A stretch of DNA of 61,438 nt from DASUFP01 sp036274495 (GTDB taxonomy: Bacteria > Bacteroidota > Bacteroidia > AKYH767-A > OLB10). The stretch covers positions 1-61,438 of the forward strand of contig DASUFP010000125.1 of assembly GCA_036274495.1 (NCBI GenBank). Reading direction: 5' to 3'. Below are positions 54,263-61,438 of the stretch, piece by piece. The notes beneath the pieces were generated by a model. The model was not told the origin of the DNA, ran no database searches, and was given only the letters and a program-made list of their open reading frames with translations. The translations under genes and the position numbers were made by a program. Position 1 is the first letter of the stretch. Each line of letters begins with the position of its first letter.

Positions 54263-54299
54263 AAAAAAGGCTGTCAACTTTACTGACAGCCTTTTTTTT
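54263..54299. terminator. Bidirectional terminator between sufS and the S46 gene
   Basis: A-run, GGCTGTCA (54269-54276), 7-base loop, TGACAGCC (54284-54291), T-run. The perfect 8-bp stem with A and T tracts on both sides serves both converging genes. Confidence 0.9.
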
Positions 54300-54313
54300 G
54301 ATATGCTCCTACA

Positions 54314-56473
54314 TCAATTAACGAGTTTCATTTCCTTAACAAGATGACCTGCGCCGGCAAATTTATCCATGATAAATAATACATAGCGGATATCAACGCT
54401 GATGGTTCTCTTATAATTCGGATCGTAGGCAATGTCGCCGCTCATAGCCTCCCAGTTTCCGTCAAAACAGAGACCTGTCAGTTCCCCGTTAGCATTGATC
54501 ACAGGCGAACCTGAATTACCTCCGGTAATATCGTTGGTACTTATAAAGCAAATTTTTAACTGACCGTTATCGCCATAGGGGCCGAAGTCCTTATCGCGAA
54601 GCAATTTCTCCAGTTTGGGATCCACAATAAATTCCTCATTGCTGTTATCCATCTTTTCAAGGATCCCTTCAGAAGTAGTGAAATAATCATAATGAACGGC
54701 ATCCATCGGGTAATAATCCTTAACTTGTCCATAACTAACGCGCATAGTCCCATTAGCGTCGGGAGCAAATTTTTTCTCAGGCATCATCTCCATTATACCG
54801 GCCAGAAAGAGCCTGTTGTTTTCGCTCTGAATCGCCAACAGGCGGTCCACTTCAGGTTTTATTTTGGTGTTATAATTATCGGCAATTGCAGATATAACTT
54901 TGTAGGCAGGATCTTCATGCAACTTTTTTGCTGAGGGCGATTTAAGAAAAGCATTGAACTTTTCCTGAGAAACAAAAAGTGAGTTCTTAAACAACTCTTT
55001 GGACCAGGCATCAAAACTGCCATCGTATTTTTTCTGAATTTCGGCGAACACCGGTGGCTGCTGATCTGCAGGTACATCTTTAGCATACATTTCAAAGAGT
55101 GCTGAAACAATTATCCTGTCCGTTTCAGCATCGTATTCTTTAAAGTATTCGTCGCCCTTTTCTTTTAATTCCTCAACAGCCTTTTTTACTTCTGTTTTGT
55201 CTGATTTTTTATCCGACAGCAATTCATCCAGTTTATCTGTATTATTTACAAACTGAAACAATTCGGGACCACGAAGAACCGCCTCACTGTAATAGATGCG
55301 GCTGAGGATGTAATTGTTCATGGACTGATAACTCATACTGATATTTTTGAGAACATCCCCATATTTTTGTTTTCGGGAGGCATCGGCATTTGCCCATGAC
55401 TGAAACCGGTTTTCCAGTTGCTCTTTCTGACCAACAACATTCATCCTTTTCAGTCCTTTTGTTTGTCCGATATAATATTTCCAGTAATTAGCAGTACTTG
55501 AATATTTGGCAGCATAGGCAATTCTGATTTTATCACTTGCTTCCATTCGTGACTTCATAAGCTTTAACTTACTGTCGCGCACTTTTACAATTGACGGGTT
55601 CAGTTTATCAATTGCCATTTTTATGCCGTAAGAAGTGAGGTAACGATCGGTTCGGCCGGGGTAACCAATTGTCATTGTAAAATCATCCTTCTGTAGTCCC
55701 TTCATCGATACAGGTAAAAAACTTTTCGGGTGATACGGCACATTGTCTTTTGAATATTCGGCCGGTTTGTTGTCTTTGCCGCAATAAACTCTGAATACCG
55801 AGAAATCACCTGTGTGTCTTGGCCACATCCAGTTATCCGTATCCCCACCATAATCGCCAACAGCCTGGGGAGGTGCTCCTACCAGCCTGACGTCCCTGAA
55901 CACCTCATATACAAACAAAAAATACTGGTTGCCATTATAAAAAGGCCTTATAACCACCTCATACCTTCCATCTTCTGAGGCATCTTTAATAAGCGGTGCA
56001 TAAACCTGCTTGAGATAATTCTGCAGGTTCACTTCCTTAATGGTGTCGGGAATTTGTTTCATCACCTGATCTGTAACATCTTCCATCCTTACCAGAAAAC
56101 GAACAAACAGACCCGGGTTAGGCAACTCCTCTTCTCTGTTCATTGCCCAAAAACCATTGGTGATATAATCATGTTCTACCGAACTGTTTGTTTGAATGGC
56201 ATCGAAACCGCAATGATGGTTGGTGAGCATAAGGCCATCGGCCGAAACGATTTCGCCGGTACAAAATCCGCCCATAGATACTACAGCATCTTTAAGGCTG
56301 GAATTGTTAATGTTGTAAATATCATCGGCCGAAATTTTGAGTCCCAAACTATCCATTTGTGCCTCATTGTATTGCTTAAGCAATAACGGAAGCCACATTC
56401 CCTCATCGGCACGGACATAAGTGCTAAACGCAAAAAGAACTCCAAGAGCAAGAGCAAAGATTTTTTTATACAT
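54314..56473 (-). CDS. S46 family dipeptidyl-peptidase, DPP7-type
   Basis: 719 residues with a signal peptide (to YVRA). Chymotrypsin-like exopeptidase that removes N-terminal dipeptides in the periplasm. Catalytic landmarks: His in LTNHHCGFDAI (86-87), the nucleophile Ser654 in TGGNSGSPV, and Gly672 in GLCFDGNWEAMSGD. In P. gingivalis numbering that glycine equals Gly673, which marks DPP7 (hydrophobic P1), whereas DPP11 has Arg there (acidic P1). So broad or hydrophobic specificity is expected. The SLC13 gene lies upstream on the same strand, 112 bases away. Confidence 0.92.
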   Translation of the reverse strand: MYKKIFALALGVLFAFSTYVRADEGMWLPLLLKQYNEAQMDSLGLKISADDIYNINNSSLKDAVVSMGGFCTGEIVSADGLMLTNHHCGFDAIQTNSSVEHDYITNGFWAMNREEELPNPGLFVRFLVRMEDVTDQVMKQIPDTIKEVNLQNYLKQVYAPLIKDASEDGRYEVVIRPFYNGNQYFLFVYEVFRDVRLVGAPPQAVGDYGGDTDNWMWPRHTGDFSVFRVYCGKDNKPAEYSKDNVPYHPKSFLPVSMKGLQKDDFTMTIGYPGRTDRYLTSYGIKMAIDKLNPSIVKVRDSKLKLMKSRMEASDKIRIAYAAKYSSTANYWKYYIGQTKGLKRMNVVGQKEQLENRFQSWANADASRKQKYGDVLKNISMSYQSMNNYILSRIYYSEAVLRGPELFQFVNNTDKLDELLSDKKSDKTEVKKAVEELKEKGDEYFKEYDAETDRIIVSALFEMYAKDVPADQQPPVFAEIQKKYDGSFDAWSKELFKNSLFVSQEKFNAFLKSPSAKKLHEDPAYKVISAIADNYNTKIKPEVDRLLAIQSENNRLFLAGIMEMMPEKKFAPDANGTMRVSYGQVKDYYPMDAVHYDYFTTSEGILEKMDNSNEEFIVDPKLEKLLRDKDFGPYGDNGQLKICFISTNDITGGNSGSPVINANGELTGLCFDGNWEAMSGDIAYDPNYKRTISVDIRYVLFIMDKFAGAGHLVKEMKLVN

Positions 56474-56585
56474 TGATTTTTAATTATTTATATAAATTAT
56501 TGACCTTTAAAACAGATGGTGCAAGATAGCCATTATAAGAGGATCAAGTGACTGCCCTTCATTCTTCTACACCAAGATGTAGTCC

Positions 56586-58034
56586 TTAGTGCAGCCAGTA
56601 AAAGAAGAGGGTGATGATGAGGATTCCTGCAATATCCATCCAGAAACCTGCCCTGGCCATATCGTAAACGGAGATTTTTCTGCTGCCAAAGACAATAGTA
56701 TTTGGTGCAGTTGCAACCGGGAGCATAAATCCGAGAGATGCGGCAAGGGTAGCCGGAACCATCAACACAAGAGGGTCAATTTGTAACTCTTTTTGCAAGG
56801 CGATTAGTATCGGAAGCATCAATTGAATGCTGGCAACATTACTTGCAAATTCACTGATGATACAAACAAGGGAAACGATGCTTAAAATAAGCACCAGCTG
56901 ATTTGTTCCTTTGAGTACTTCAAGATTACCTGCGAGCCAGCTGCTGAGGCCGGATGTTTCAAATCCCATTGCCAGGGCAAAGCCGCTTCCAAAAAGAAGG
57001 ATAATGTCGAACGGGAGTTTCACAGCATCAGACCATCGCAACAGAGCCGTTCCCTTTTCCGATTTAGAAGGAATGATAAATAACAGCAGCGCCATAAATA
57101 CCGCAACAGTGCTGTCGGTAATCCAGCCGGGATGATCAAAAATATTGCTCCAGCCCGGAACAACAAAACTTCCGAAAACAATATCGGCACGTGTAAACCA
57201 GAGCACCGCAGTAGCAATAAACAACACAGACACTACCTTTTGCTCATAATCCATTTTTCCGAGTAACTTGTATTGTTCCGAAAAATAAGTTGCCTTTACA
57301 CCGGTGTCATGGGTGTTTTTGAGAAAGAGGATTGAAAGCATCCAATAACAAAATACCAGTAAAACAACTGCGAGAGGAAACCCGATACTAAACCATTTCG
57401 AAAAGTTCATGACGGTACTATCGGGATAGGTTTCGGTAAAGGTGCGCATGAAAACCATGTTGGGTGGTGTACCTACCAGCGTTGCCATTCCTCCTATTGT
57501 TGCTGAATAGGCCAGTCCTATAAGAAGTGCCTTGTGAAATCCTTTATTACTTCCATCGGGTTTATCGGTCATAAACACTATGGCAAGTACTGCCGACAAC
57601 AACATCATTACAGTGGCGGTATTCGAAATCCACATGGAAATGATAAAAGAGGTGAGCATTACTCCCAGCAGGATTCGTTTGGGTTTGGTACCGGCGAGTG
57701 AAAGTATTTTTAAGGCAATGCGCTGATGCAGTTTCCACCTTTCAATTGCAAATGAGATCAGGAATCCTCCGATAAAAAGAAAGATCACCTGATCCATATA
57801 TTCAGACGAAACATTTTTGGCACTTGCAATACCAAGTAACGGCAGCATAATAAAAGGTACCAGGGATGTGACGGCCAGGTGTACCGCTTCACTCAGCCAC
57901 CAGATGGCCATCCAAACGGCAATACCTGCCATTTTTGACACCAGCGGATTAGCCGGATCCAGTTCGGAGAACCGGATAATAAGGAATGCAGCCAGCGGCC
58001 CTGCAACTATTTTGAATCTGGCGAAACCGGTCAT
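56586..58034 (-). CDS. DASS/SLC13 family sodium-coupled anion transporter
   Basis: 482 residues, eleven or so transmembrane segments. Family features: WMAIWWLSEAVHLAVTSLVP, the first substrate loop ISNTATVMMLLS, GMATLVGTPPNMVFM, and the second loop region EFASNVASIQLMLPI plus MLPVATAPNTIVFGS. These proteins import di- or tricarboxylates (or sulfate) with sodium. Substrate is not resolvable, though the SNT loops and the absence of TrkA-C domains favour dicarboxylates. It is upstream of the S46 peptidase gene on the same strand. Confidence 0.88.
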   Translation of the reverse strand: MTGFARFKIVAGPLAAFLIIRFSELDPANPLVSKMAGIAVWMAIWWLSEAVHLAVTSLVPFIMLPLLGIASAKNVSSEYMDQVIFLFIGGFLISFAIERWKLHQRIALKILSLAGTKPKRILLGVMLTSFIISMWISNTATVMMLLSAVLAIVFMTDKPDGSNKGFHKALLIGLAYSATIGGMATLVGTPPNMVFMRTFTETYPDSTVMNFSKWFSIGFPLAVVLLVFCYWMLSILFLKNTHDTGVKATYFSEQYKLLGKMDYEQKVVSVLFIATAVLWFTRADIVFGSFVVPGWSNIFDHPGWITDSTVAVFMALLLFIIPSKSEKGTALLRWSDAVKLPFDIILLFGSGFALAMGFETSGLSSWLAGNLEVLKGTNQLVLILSIVSLVCIISEFASNVASIQLMLPILIALQKELQIDPLVLMVPATLAASLGFMLPVATAPNTIVFGSRKISVYDMARAGFWMDIAGILIITLFFYWLH

Positions 58035-58122
58035 ATAACGGCTCTAAGATAAACTACTCAGCGGATAAAGCATAACAGACATACAAGTCAAATAGGATTA
58101 TTAAAAAAACCAACATTGTGAC

Positions 58123-58130
58123 TACATTCG
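58123..58130 (+). promoter_or_regulatory. Variant -7 box for the truncated haemoglobin gene
   Basis: TACATTCG, one mismatch to TAnnTTTG, 5 bases before the ATG at 58136. The same spacing as at pssA. It overlaps the GTG at 58118 frame, favouring the ATG. Confidence 0.3.
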
Positions 58131-58135
58131 CAGTT

Positions 58136-58516
58136 ATGAGCGCTAAAGATATAGCGAACCGGACGGATATTGAGTTACTGGTAAACGCATTTTACAAAAA
58201 AGCCATTCCCGATGCGGTAATAGGTCATTTTTTTACCGGTGTACTAACCATTAACTGGGAAGTGCATATACCTGTTATTGTCGACTTCTGGGAAAACATT
58301 TTACTTGGAACAGGCTCATATAAGGGAAATCCGATGGACAAACATTTCGCGTTAAATAAATTGTCACCTCTTGAGCCGGTTCATTTTACACGATGGCTGA
58401 TGCTGTGGAAAGAAACCGTTAATGAACTGTATGCAGGACCGGTTGCAGATAATGCCATTTCCAGAGCAATAACAATTGCGGGTCTTATGGAGCATAAGAT
58501 GCAACATTCCAACTAA
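58136..58516 (+). CDS. Group III truncated haemoglobin
   Basis: 126 residues of the 2/2 globin fold, group III. The pattern IELLVNAFYKKAIPDAVIGHFF, HIPVIVDFWENILLGTGSYKGNP and the proximal-His segment LEPVHFTRWLMLW are characteristic; the glycine motifs of groups I and II are absent. These bind haem and ligands such as O2 or NO; role here unknown. Flanked by Fe-S and transport genes. The frame extends to GTG 58118, but the promoter-like box suggests ATG 58136. It is convergent with the DUF2480 gene, 13 bases apart. Confidence 0.88.
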   Translation: MSAKDIANRTDIELLVNAFYKKAIPDAVIGHFFTGVLTINWEVHIPVIVDFWENILLGTGSYKGNPMDKHFALNKLSPLEPVHFTRWLMLWKETVNELYAGPVADNAISRAITIAGLMEHKMQHSN

Positions 58517-58529
58517 AGAAGAAATCGAA

Positions 58530-59033
58530 TTATTTGCGCTTCATTACAGGAACCGTTGAACAGGGTTCACCATACATGATGCTCTTTGCAACTGAAGCCA
58601 GTTTATGTGTAATGGCAGCGTAGGCAGCCGGCGAAACAGCTTTGTCGCCACACCCTTTTATAACAATCCGGGCATCACGGAAATTTTCAGCATCAAGCGC
58701 ACTTATTTTTTCCAGCAACAGCGCTTCCTCCAAATGATTCAGCGTGCCGAACAGAACTCTTTCGGCATAAGGTTCCAGAGCTACCTCAATCAGCATCCAT
58801 GCCCAAACAGGAATAATAGCATCAGATGTACAGGTAAGTGCTACAAATTTGTGTGCATATTGATTCCAGTCATGCTGCCTGATATGATCCCTGAAATCCT
58901 TTTCTTTTAAAATAAGATCTTCAAAGAGCCAGGGTCGAATGTCGAGCAATACACGTTCACCCTCAGGAATAAGCTCCTCAAGGTTAACAGTAACCAATCC
59001 GCTTGCATCAACTTTATTAAAAATAGCTTCCAT
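58530..59033 (-). CDS. DUF2480 family protein
   Basis: 167 residues, cytoplasmic. It matches DUF2480 in outline: VNLEELIPEGERVLLDIRPWL, LILKEKDFRDHI, ALTCTSDAIIPVWAWMLIE and VIKGCGDKAVSPAAYAAIT, with conserved Cys near residues 68 and 127. The family is mostly Bacteroidota and commonly adjoins the suf genes; here it follows sufT by 36 bases, so a link with Fe-S assembly is inferred. No reaction is known to me. Confidence 0.82.
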   Translation of the reverse strand: MEAIFNKVDASGLVTVNLEELIPEGERVLLDIRPWLFEDLILKEKDFRDHIRQHDWNQYAHKFVALTCTSDAIIPVWAWMLIEVALEPYAERVLFGTLNHLEEALLLEKISALDAENFRDARIVIKGCGDKAVSPAAYAAITHKLASVAKSIMYGEPCSTVPVMKRK

Positions 59034-59069
59034 TAAGATTCAAATTACACTATAGGTGCTGTTCAGTTA

Positions 59070-59384
59070 TCACCACATGCCTAATTCAAGCTTGGCTTCT
59101 TCACTCATCATATCTTTTTCCCATGGGGGATCAAAAGTAATTTCAACTTTGGCATTGTTTACATCGGGAAGTTCTTTAATTTTTTGTTCGACTTCCGGCG
59201 GAAGTGTTTCAGCAACAGGGCAGGCAGGCGAAGTAAGCGTCATCTTCACAAAGATGTCATTGCCCGGATCAACGCGTACTTCGTAAATCAATCCAAGATC
59301 ATAGATGTTTACAGGTATCTCCGGATCATAGCATGACTTTAGTACGTCAACTACTCTTTCTTCCAGTGTCTTTATTTCTTCCAT
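59070..59384 (-). CDS. sufT: SUF-associated MIP18/DUF59 protein SufT
   Basis: 104 residues. The DUF59 signature is clear: SCYDPEIPVNIYDLGLIYEV, then MTLTSPACPVAETLPPEV (with the conserved Cys) and VEITFDPPWEKDMMSEEAK. MIP18-type proteins act in Fe-S target maturation. It lies between sufE (128 bases upstream) and DUF2480. Only the core domain is present, unlike longer SufT proteins of Firmicutes. Confidence 0.9.
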   Translation of the reverse strand: MEEIKTLEERVVDVLKSCYDPEIPVNIYDLGLIYEVRVDPGNDIFVKMTLTSPACPVAETLPPEVEQKIKELPDVNNAKVEITFDPPWEKDMMSEEAKLELGMW

Positions 59385-59399
59385 TTACTAACTAATAGG

Positions 59400-59407
59400 C
59401 AAAAGTC
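59400..59407 (-). promoter_or_regulatory. Weak -7 box for sufT
   Basis: Minus-strand GACTTTTG, one mismatch to TAnnTTTG, 15 bases before the sufT ATG, with a TTG about 21 bases further upstream. Confidence 0.25.
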
Positions 59408-59512
59408 AACAATTTTATTCCGCTCGTTCAATATCAAAAGCAGGTTTTGTACAACCTATTCTGTAACAAATTCTCAACTATTTGGTTCAAATAATTCCGT
59501 AAGGCGAAACCG

Positions 59513-59926
59513 TCACTTCATTCCAATAGCGTACAGTTTCATTTGTTTAATCATAGAAGCCAGTCCGTTGGCACGTGTTACGGCTATATGCTGGCGCAAT
59601 CCTATGGCATCAATAAAATGTAGCTCAGCATCAATTATTTCATCTGCCGTGCGGCCCGATAAAACCCGTATGAGCAACGCGATTTCCCCTTTTACAAAAA
59701 CCGAATCACTGTCGGCATCAAAAAATATTTTCCCGGCATTTTCATACGCGTGTAACCAAACGCTGCTCTGACATCCCCTAATCTTATTTTCATCAACCTT
59801 ATACTTTCCATCCAGCTCCGGCAACTTCTGACCGATTTCTATGATGTATTGATACTTATCTGACCAATCGTCAAATAGTTCAAACTCTTCTATAATTTCC
59901 TGTTCGGCAGTTATAATGGTTTCCAT
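59513..59926 (-). CDS. sufE: Cysteine desulfuration protein SufE
   Basis: 137 residues. SufE accepts persulfide sulfur from SufS; the acceptor is C52 in IRGCQSSVWLHA. Other family blocks: DKYQYIIEIGQKLPEL, FDADSDSVFVKGEIALLIRVLSG and LRQHIAVTRANGLASMI. A perfect TATCTTTG box precedes it. It is the first gene of a minus-strand sufE-sufT-DUF2480 group facing sufABCDS. Confidence 0.94.
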   Translation of the reverse strand: METIITAEQEIIEEFELFDDWSDKYQYIIEIGQKLPELDGKYKVDENKIRGCQSSVWLHAYENAGKIFFDADSDSVFVKGEIALLIRVLSGRTADEIIDAELHFIDAIGLRQHIAVTRANGLASMIKQMKLYAIGMK

Positions 59927-59940
59927 AATCCAGAATTATA

Positions 59941-59948
59941 CAAAGATA
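59941..59948 (-). promoter_or_regulatory. -7 box for sufE
   Basis: Minus-strand TATCTTTG, perfect TAnnTTTG, 14 bases before the sufE ATG at 59926. No -33 TTG at the expected place. Confidence 0.5.
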
Positions 59949-60010
59949 TGCTTTTTATTTAAACCCATTATAAATAAGGAACATACTAAGTTGATTATTA
60001 GCCATTTATA

Positions 60011-60042
60011 AAAAGAAGAAGCCGGTTTATGGCCGGCTTCTT
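60011..60042 (-). terminator. Intrinsic terminator of the repeat-bearing T9SS cargo
   Basis: Minus strand: AAGAAGCCGG, 7-base loop, CCGGCTTCTT, C, TTTT. Perfect 10-bp stem, 22 bases after the stop codon. Confidence 0.85.
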
Positions 60043-60064
60043 ATGGGTATTGACGCTAAAAATG

Positions 60065-61438
60065 TTAATTGATGACAAATCGTTTGGTATCAGTCTGAGA
60101 ACCGGAACGAATTTGAAGTATGTAAGTTCCTGATGCGAGATCCGATACATCCAGTGAATGACGAGTAATGCCCTCAGGTGAGGAGGCTATCTGAATCGTT
60201 TTCAGATTTTGACCCATTACATTTGATACCGTAACCGTCAATGACTCCTGAGGTGCTGCGATGATATCCAGATTCAGTATGTCCGATGCAGGATTAGGAT
60301 AAGTGTTCAGTACTGCAAACATGTAATCGTTTCCTGATTGAGCAATTTGTTTCAACTGCTCAATGGTATTTTCACTCTGATTTTCTGCTATCTGTGCATC
60401 CAGATTAAAGATGCTGCAAATAATCGGTCCGAGTACAATAAACGGCGCACCCTGTACATCGAGTGCAGCACAAACACTGCCACCTCCCTGAACCAGTAAC
60501 CCGTTCACATCAAATCCGGTTGTTACACCAGGTACCACTATTGAAAGGTTGAGCGTATTAGGATCATAAACCAAAGTATGTATCCTGTACAATCCGATTT
60601 GAGATACCGTGAAAGAGGGAGTGGCACTTACCTGCTGAATAACCAGGTTCAGGCCGCGGGTGAGTACATACAACACCTGATAGCCGGAAGGAACCACTTC
60701 ATTGCCGGCAGGAATTCCATTTACTACTGCCGTTCCGTGATTGAGACAGACGATAAAATCATCGGGGTTAATATCTCCGGCATCAGGCTGTGCTACATTG
60801 AACGGTGCGCCGGCAACATCCAGAGAAGCACAGATACTTCCGCCTCCCTGAACTAACAGACCATTGACATCAAATCCGGTTGTAACACCCGGTACCACAA
60901 TGGAAAGATCGAGTGTGTTTGGATCGTACACCAGCGTGTGGATGGCATATAGACCGGGTGATGCTACAGTAAAATCAGGTGTGGCATTTACCTGCTCGAT
61001 CACTAATCCTGTGCCCGATGTAAGTACATATATAGTCTGATAACCTGCAGGGACTACAGCATCGCCATTGGCAACTGCTGAAATATTCAGACTGCAGTCG
61101 GTTGTGTTGGCGGTGAGTGTTCCTGCGGACGGATTGGTTACATTGAATTGTGCGCCGGCAACATCCAGAGAAGCACAGATACTTCCGCCACCCTGAACCA
61201 GCAGGCCATTGACATCAAATCCGGTTGTAACACCCGGCACCACAATGGAAAGATCGAGTGTGTTTGGATCGTACACCAGCGTGTGGATGGTATAAAGACC
61301 GGGTGATGCTACAGTAAAATCAGGTGTGGCATTTACCTGCTCGATCACTAATCCTGCGCCCGATGTAAGTACATAAATAGTCTGATAACCTGTTGGAACT
61401 ACAGCATCGCCATTGGCAACTGCTGAAATATTCAGACT
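60065..61438 (-). CDS. T9SS cargo with tandem 115-120-residue repeats (5' end cut by window)
   Basis: The frame is open to the right edge (458 codons, N-terminus missing); an internal GTG at 61348 is not the true start. The visible part holds the end of one repeat, two full copies and a third partial copy of a beta-rich unit. Its core reads TIHTLVYDPNT, LSIVVPGVTTGFDVNGLL, GGGSICASLDV and VVPAGYQTIYVL, with one or two Cys per copy. Then come an Asn/Gln-rich bridge and a type A sorting domain (TYPNPASDILNLD, LASGTYILQI, ending RFVIN). So a secreted, surface-attached repeat protein; function unknown. It is likely much larger outside the window. Confidence 0.85.
   Translation of the reverse strand, partial: SLNISAVANGDAVVPTGYQTIYVLTSGAGLVIEQVNATPDFTVASPGLYTIHTLVYDPNTLDLSIVVPGVTTGFDVNGLLVQGGGSICASLDVAGAQFNVTNPSAGTLTANTTDCSLNISAVANGDAVVPAGYQTIYVLTSGTGLVIEQVNATPDFTVASPGLYAIHTLVYDPNTLDLSIVVPGVTTGFDVNGLLVQGGGSICASLDVAGAPFNVAQPDAGDINPDDFIVCLNHGTAVVNGIPAGNEVVPSGYQVLYVLTRGLNLVIQQVSATPSFTVSQIGLYRIHTLVYDPNTLNLSIVVPGVTTGFDVNGLLVQGGGSVCAALDVQGAPFIVLGPIICSIFNLDAQIAENQSENTIEQLKQIAQSGNDYMFAVLNTYPNPASDILNLDIIAAPQESLTVTVSNVMGQNLKTIQIASSPEGITRHSLDVSDLASGTYILQIRSGSQTDTKRFVIN
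60425..61438 (-). repeat. Tandem coding repeat, period 345-360 bp
   Basis: Copies start (minus strand) at 61348, 61003 and 60643; the 90 bases at 61349-61438 are the tail of a further copy. Between the first two copies I count 9 mismatches in 207 aligned bases (61142-61348 against 60797-61003), about 96 percent identity. The third copy has diverged and is partial. Confidence 0.9.

Noticed and set aside
58118..58135. GTG start for the truncated haemoglobin
   Set aside because: It adds only six residues and overlaps a promoter-like TACATTCG; ATG 58136 is the normal globin start. The evidence is modest.
1..61438. tRNA, rRNA, CRISPR, insertion sequences, prophage or defence islands
   Set aside because: Read through all gaps; no cloverleaf-like segment, direct-repeat array, transposase or integrase was seen. 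Most gaps are under 150 bases.

Overview
The window is an ordinary-looking, gene-dense stretch of a Bacteroidota chromosome. Four kinds of evidence point there. (i) Five proteins end in type IX secretion (T9SS) C-terminal sorting domains, and the left edge carries a PorV-family protein next to a C25 gingipain-like sortase. (ii) Several families are largely Bacteroidota-specific: DUF4271, DUF4421, DUF2480, a carboxypeptidase-regulatory/DUF5686 protein and an S46 dipeptidyl-peptidase. (iii) Start codons are repeatedly preceded by the Bacteroidota -7 promoter box TAnnTTTG, for example TACCTTTG or TATCTTTG. (iv) The SUF system is laid out in the usual order. GC content looks to be in the mid-40s by eye. 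The exact order or family cannot be told from the sequence alone. I see no rRNA, tRNA, CRISPR array, phage or insertion sequence.

Layout. 1-2903 (minus): T9SS pair, a PorV-like barrel and a PorU2-like sortase cut by the window edge. 3104-4115 (plus): phosphatidylserine synthase and PurS. 4134-9790 (minus): KdsD, TatC, an AhpD-like protein, a DUF5686 outer-membrane protein and LptB, so part of this block serves LPS synthesis and export. 9875-12076: RecQ. 12108-17695: M20 amidohydrolase, a large pseudo-peptidase/beta-propeller/barrel fusion, and a small secreted protein. 17708-21281 (minus): UvrC and two family-2 glycosyltransferases. 21435-22843 (plus): DinB-like protein and MeaB. 22895-29251 (minus): TPR protein, O-antigen-ligase-like protein, S41 protease, YidD, RnpA, HemD and DUF4271. 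29337-34553: M1 aminopeptidase, secreted esterase, a T9SS cargo and glutaryl-CoA dehydrogenase. 34902-42845 (plus): bacterial alpha-2-macroglobulin and penicillin-binding protein 1C, a periplasmic defence/repair pair. 42930-48810: RsmI, DUF4421, a T9SS cargo, an unknown helical protein and a five-PKD T9SS cargo. 48986-54230 (plus): sufA-B-C-D-S. 54314-58034 (minus): S46 dipeptidyl-peptidase and a DASS/SLC13 transporter. 58136: truncated haemoglobin. 58530-59926 (minus): SufE, SufT and DUF2480. 60065-61438 (minus): a T9SS cargo with near-identical tandem repeats that runs off the right edge.

How the parts fit. Three themes recur. The first is the cell envelope: KdsD, LptB, glycosyltransferases, O-antigen ligase, PssA, TatC, YidD, PbpC/A2M and the T9SS parts with their cargo. 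The second is iron-sulfur assembly: sufABCDS plus the detached, inverted sufE-sufT-DUF2480 group. The third is peptide use: S46, M1, M20 and S41 peptidases plus the DASS carrier. I found no convincing new multi-gene system. The most worthwhile leads are the PorV/PorU2 dicistron, the degenerate metallopeptidase fused to a propeller and barrel, the split SUF locus, the repeat-bearing cargo at the right edge, and a conserved promoter box that corrects several start codons. The only gene-free stretch above 300 bases is 34554-34901.
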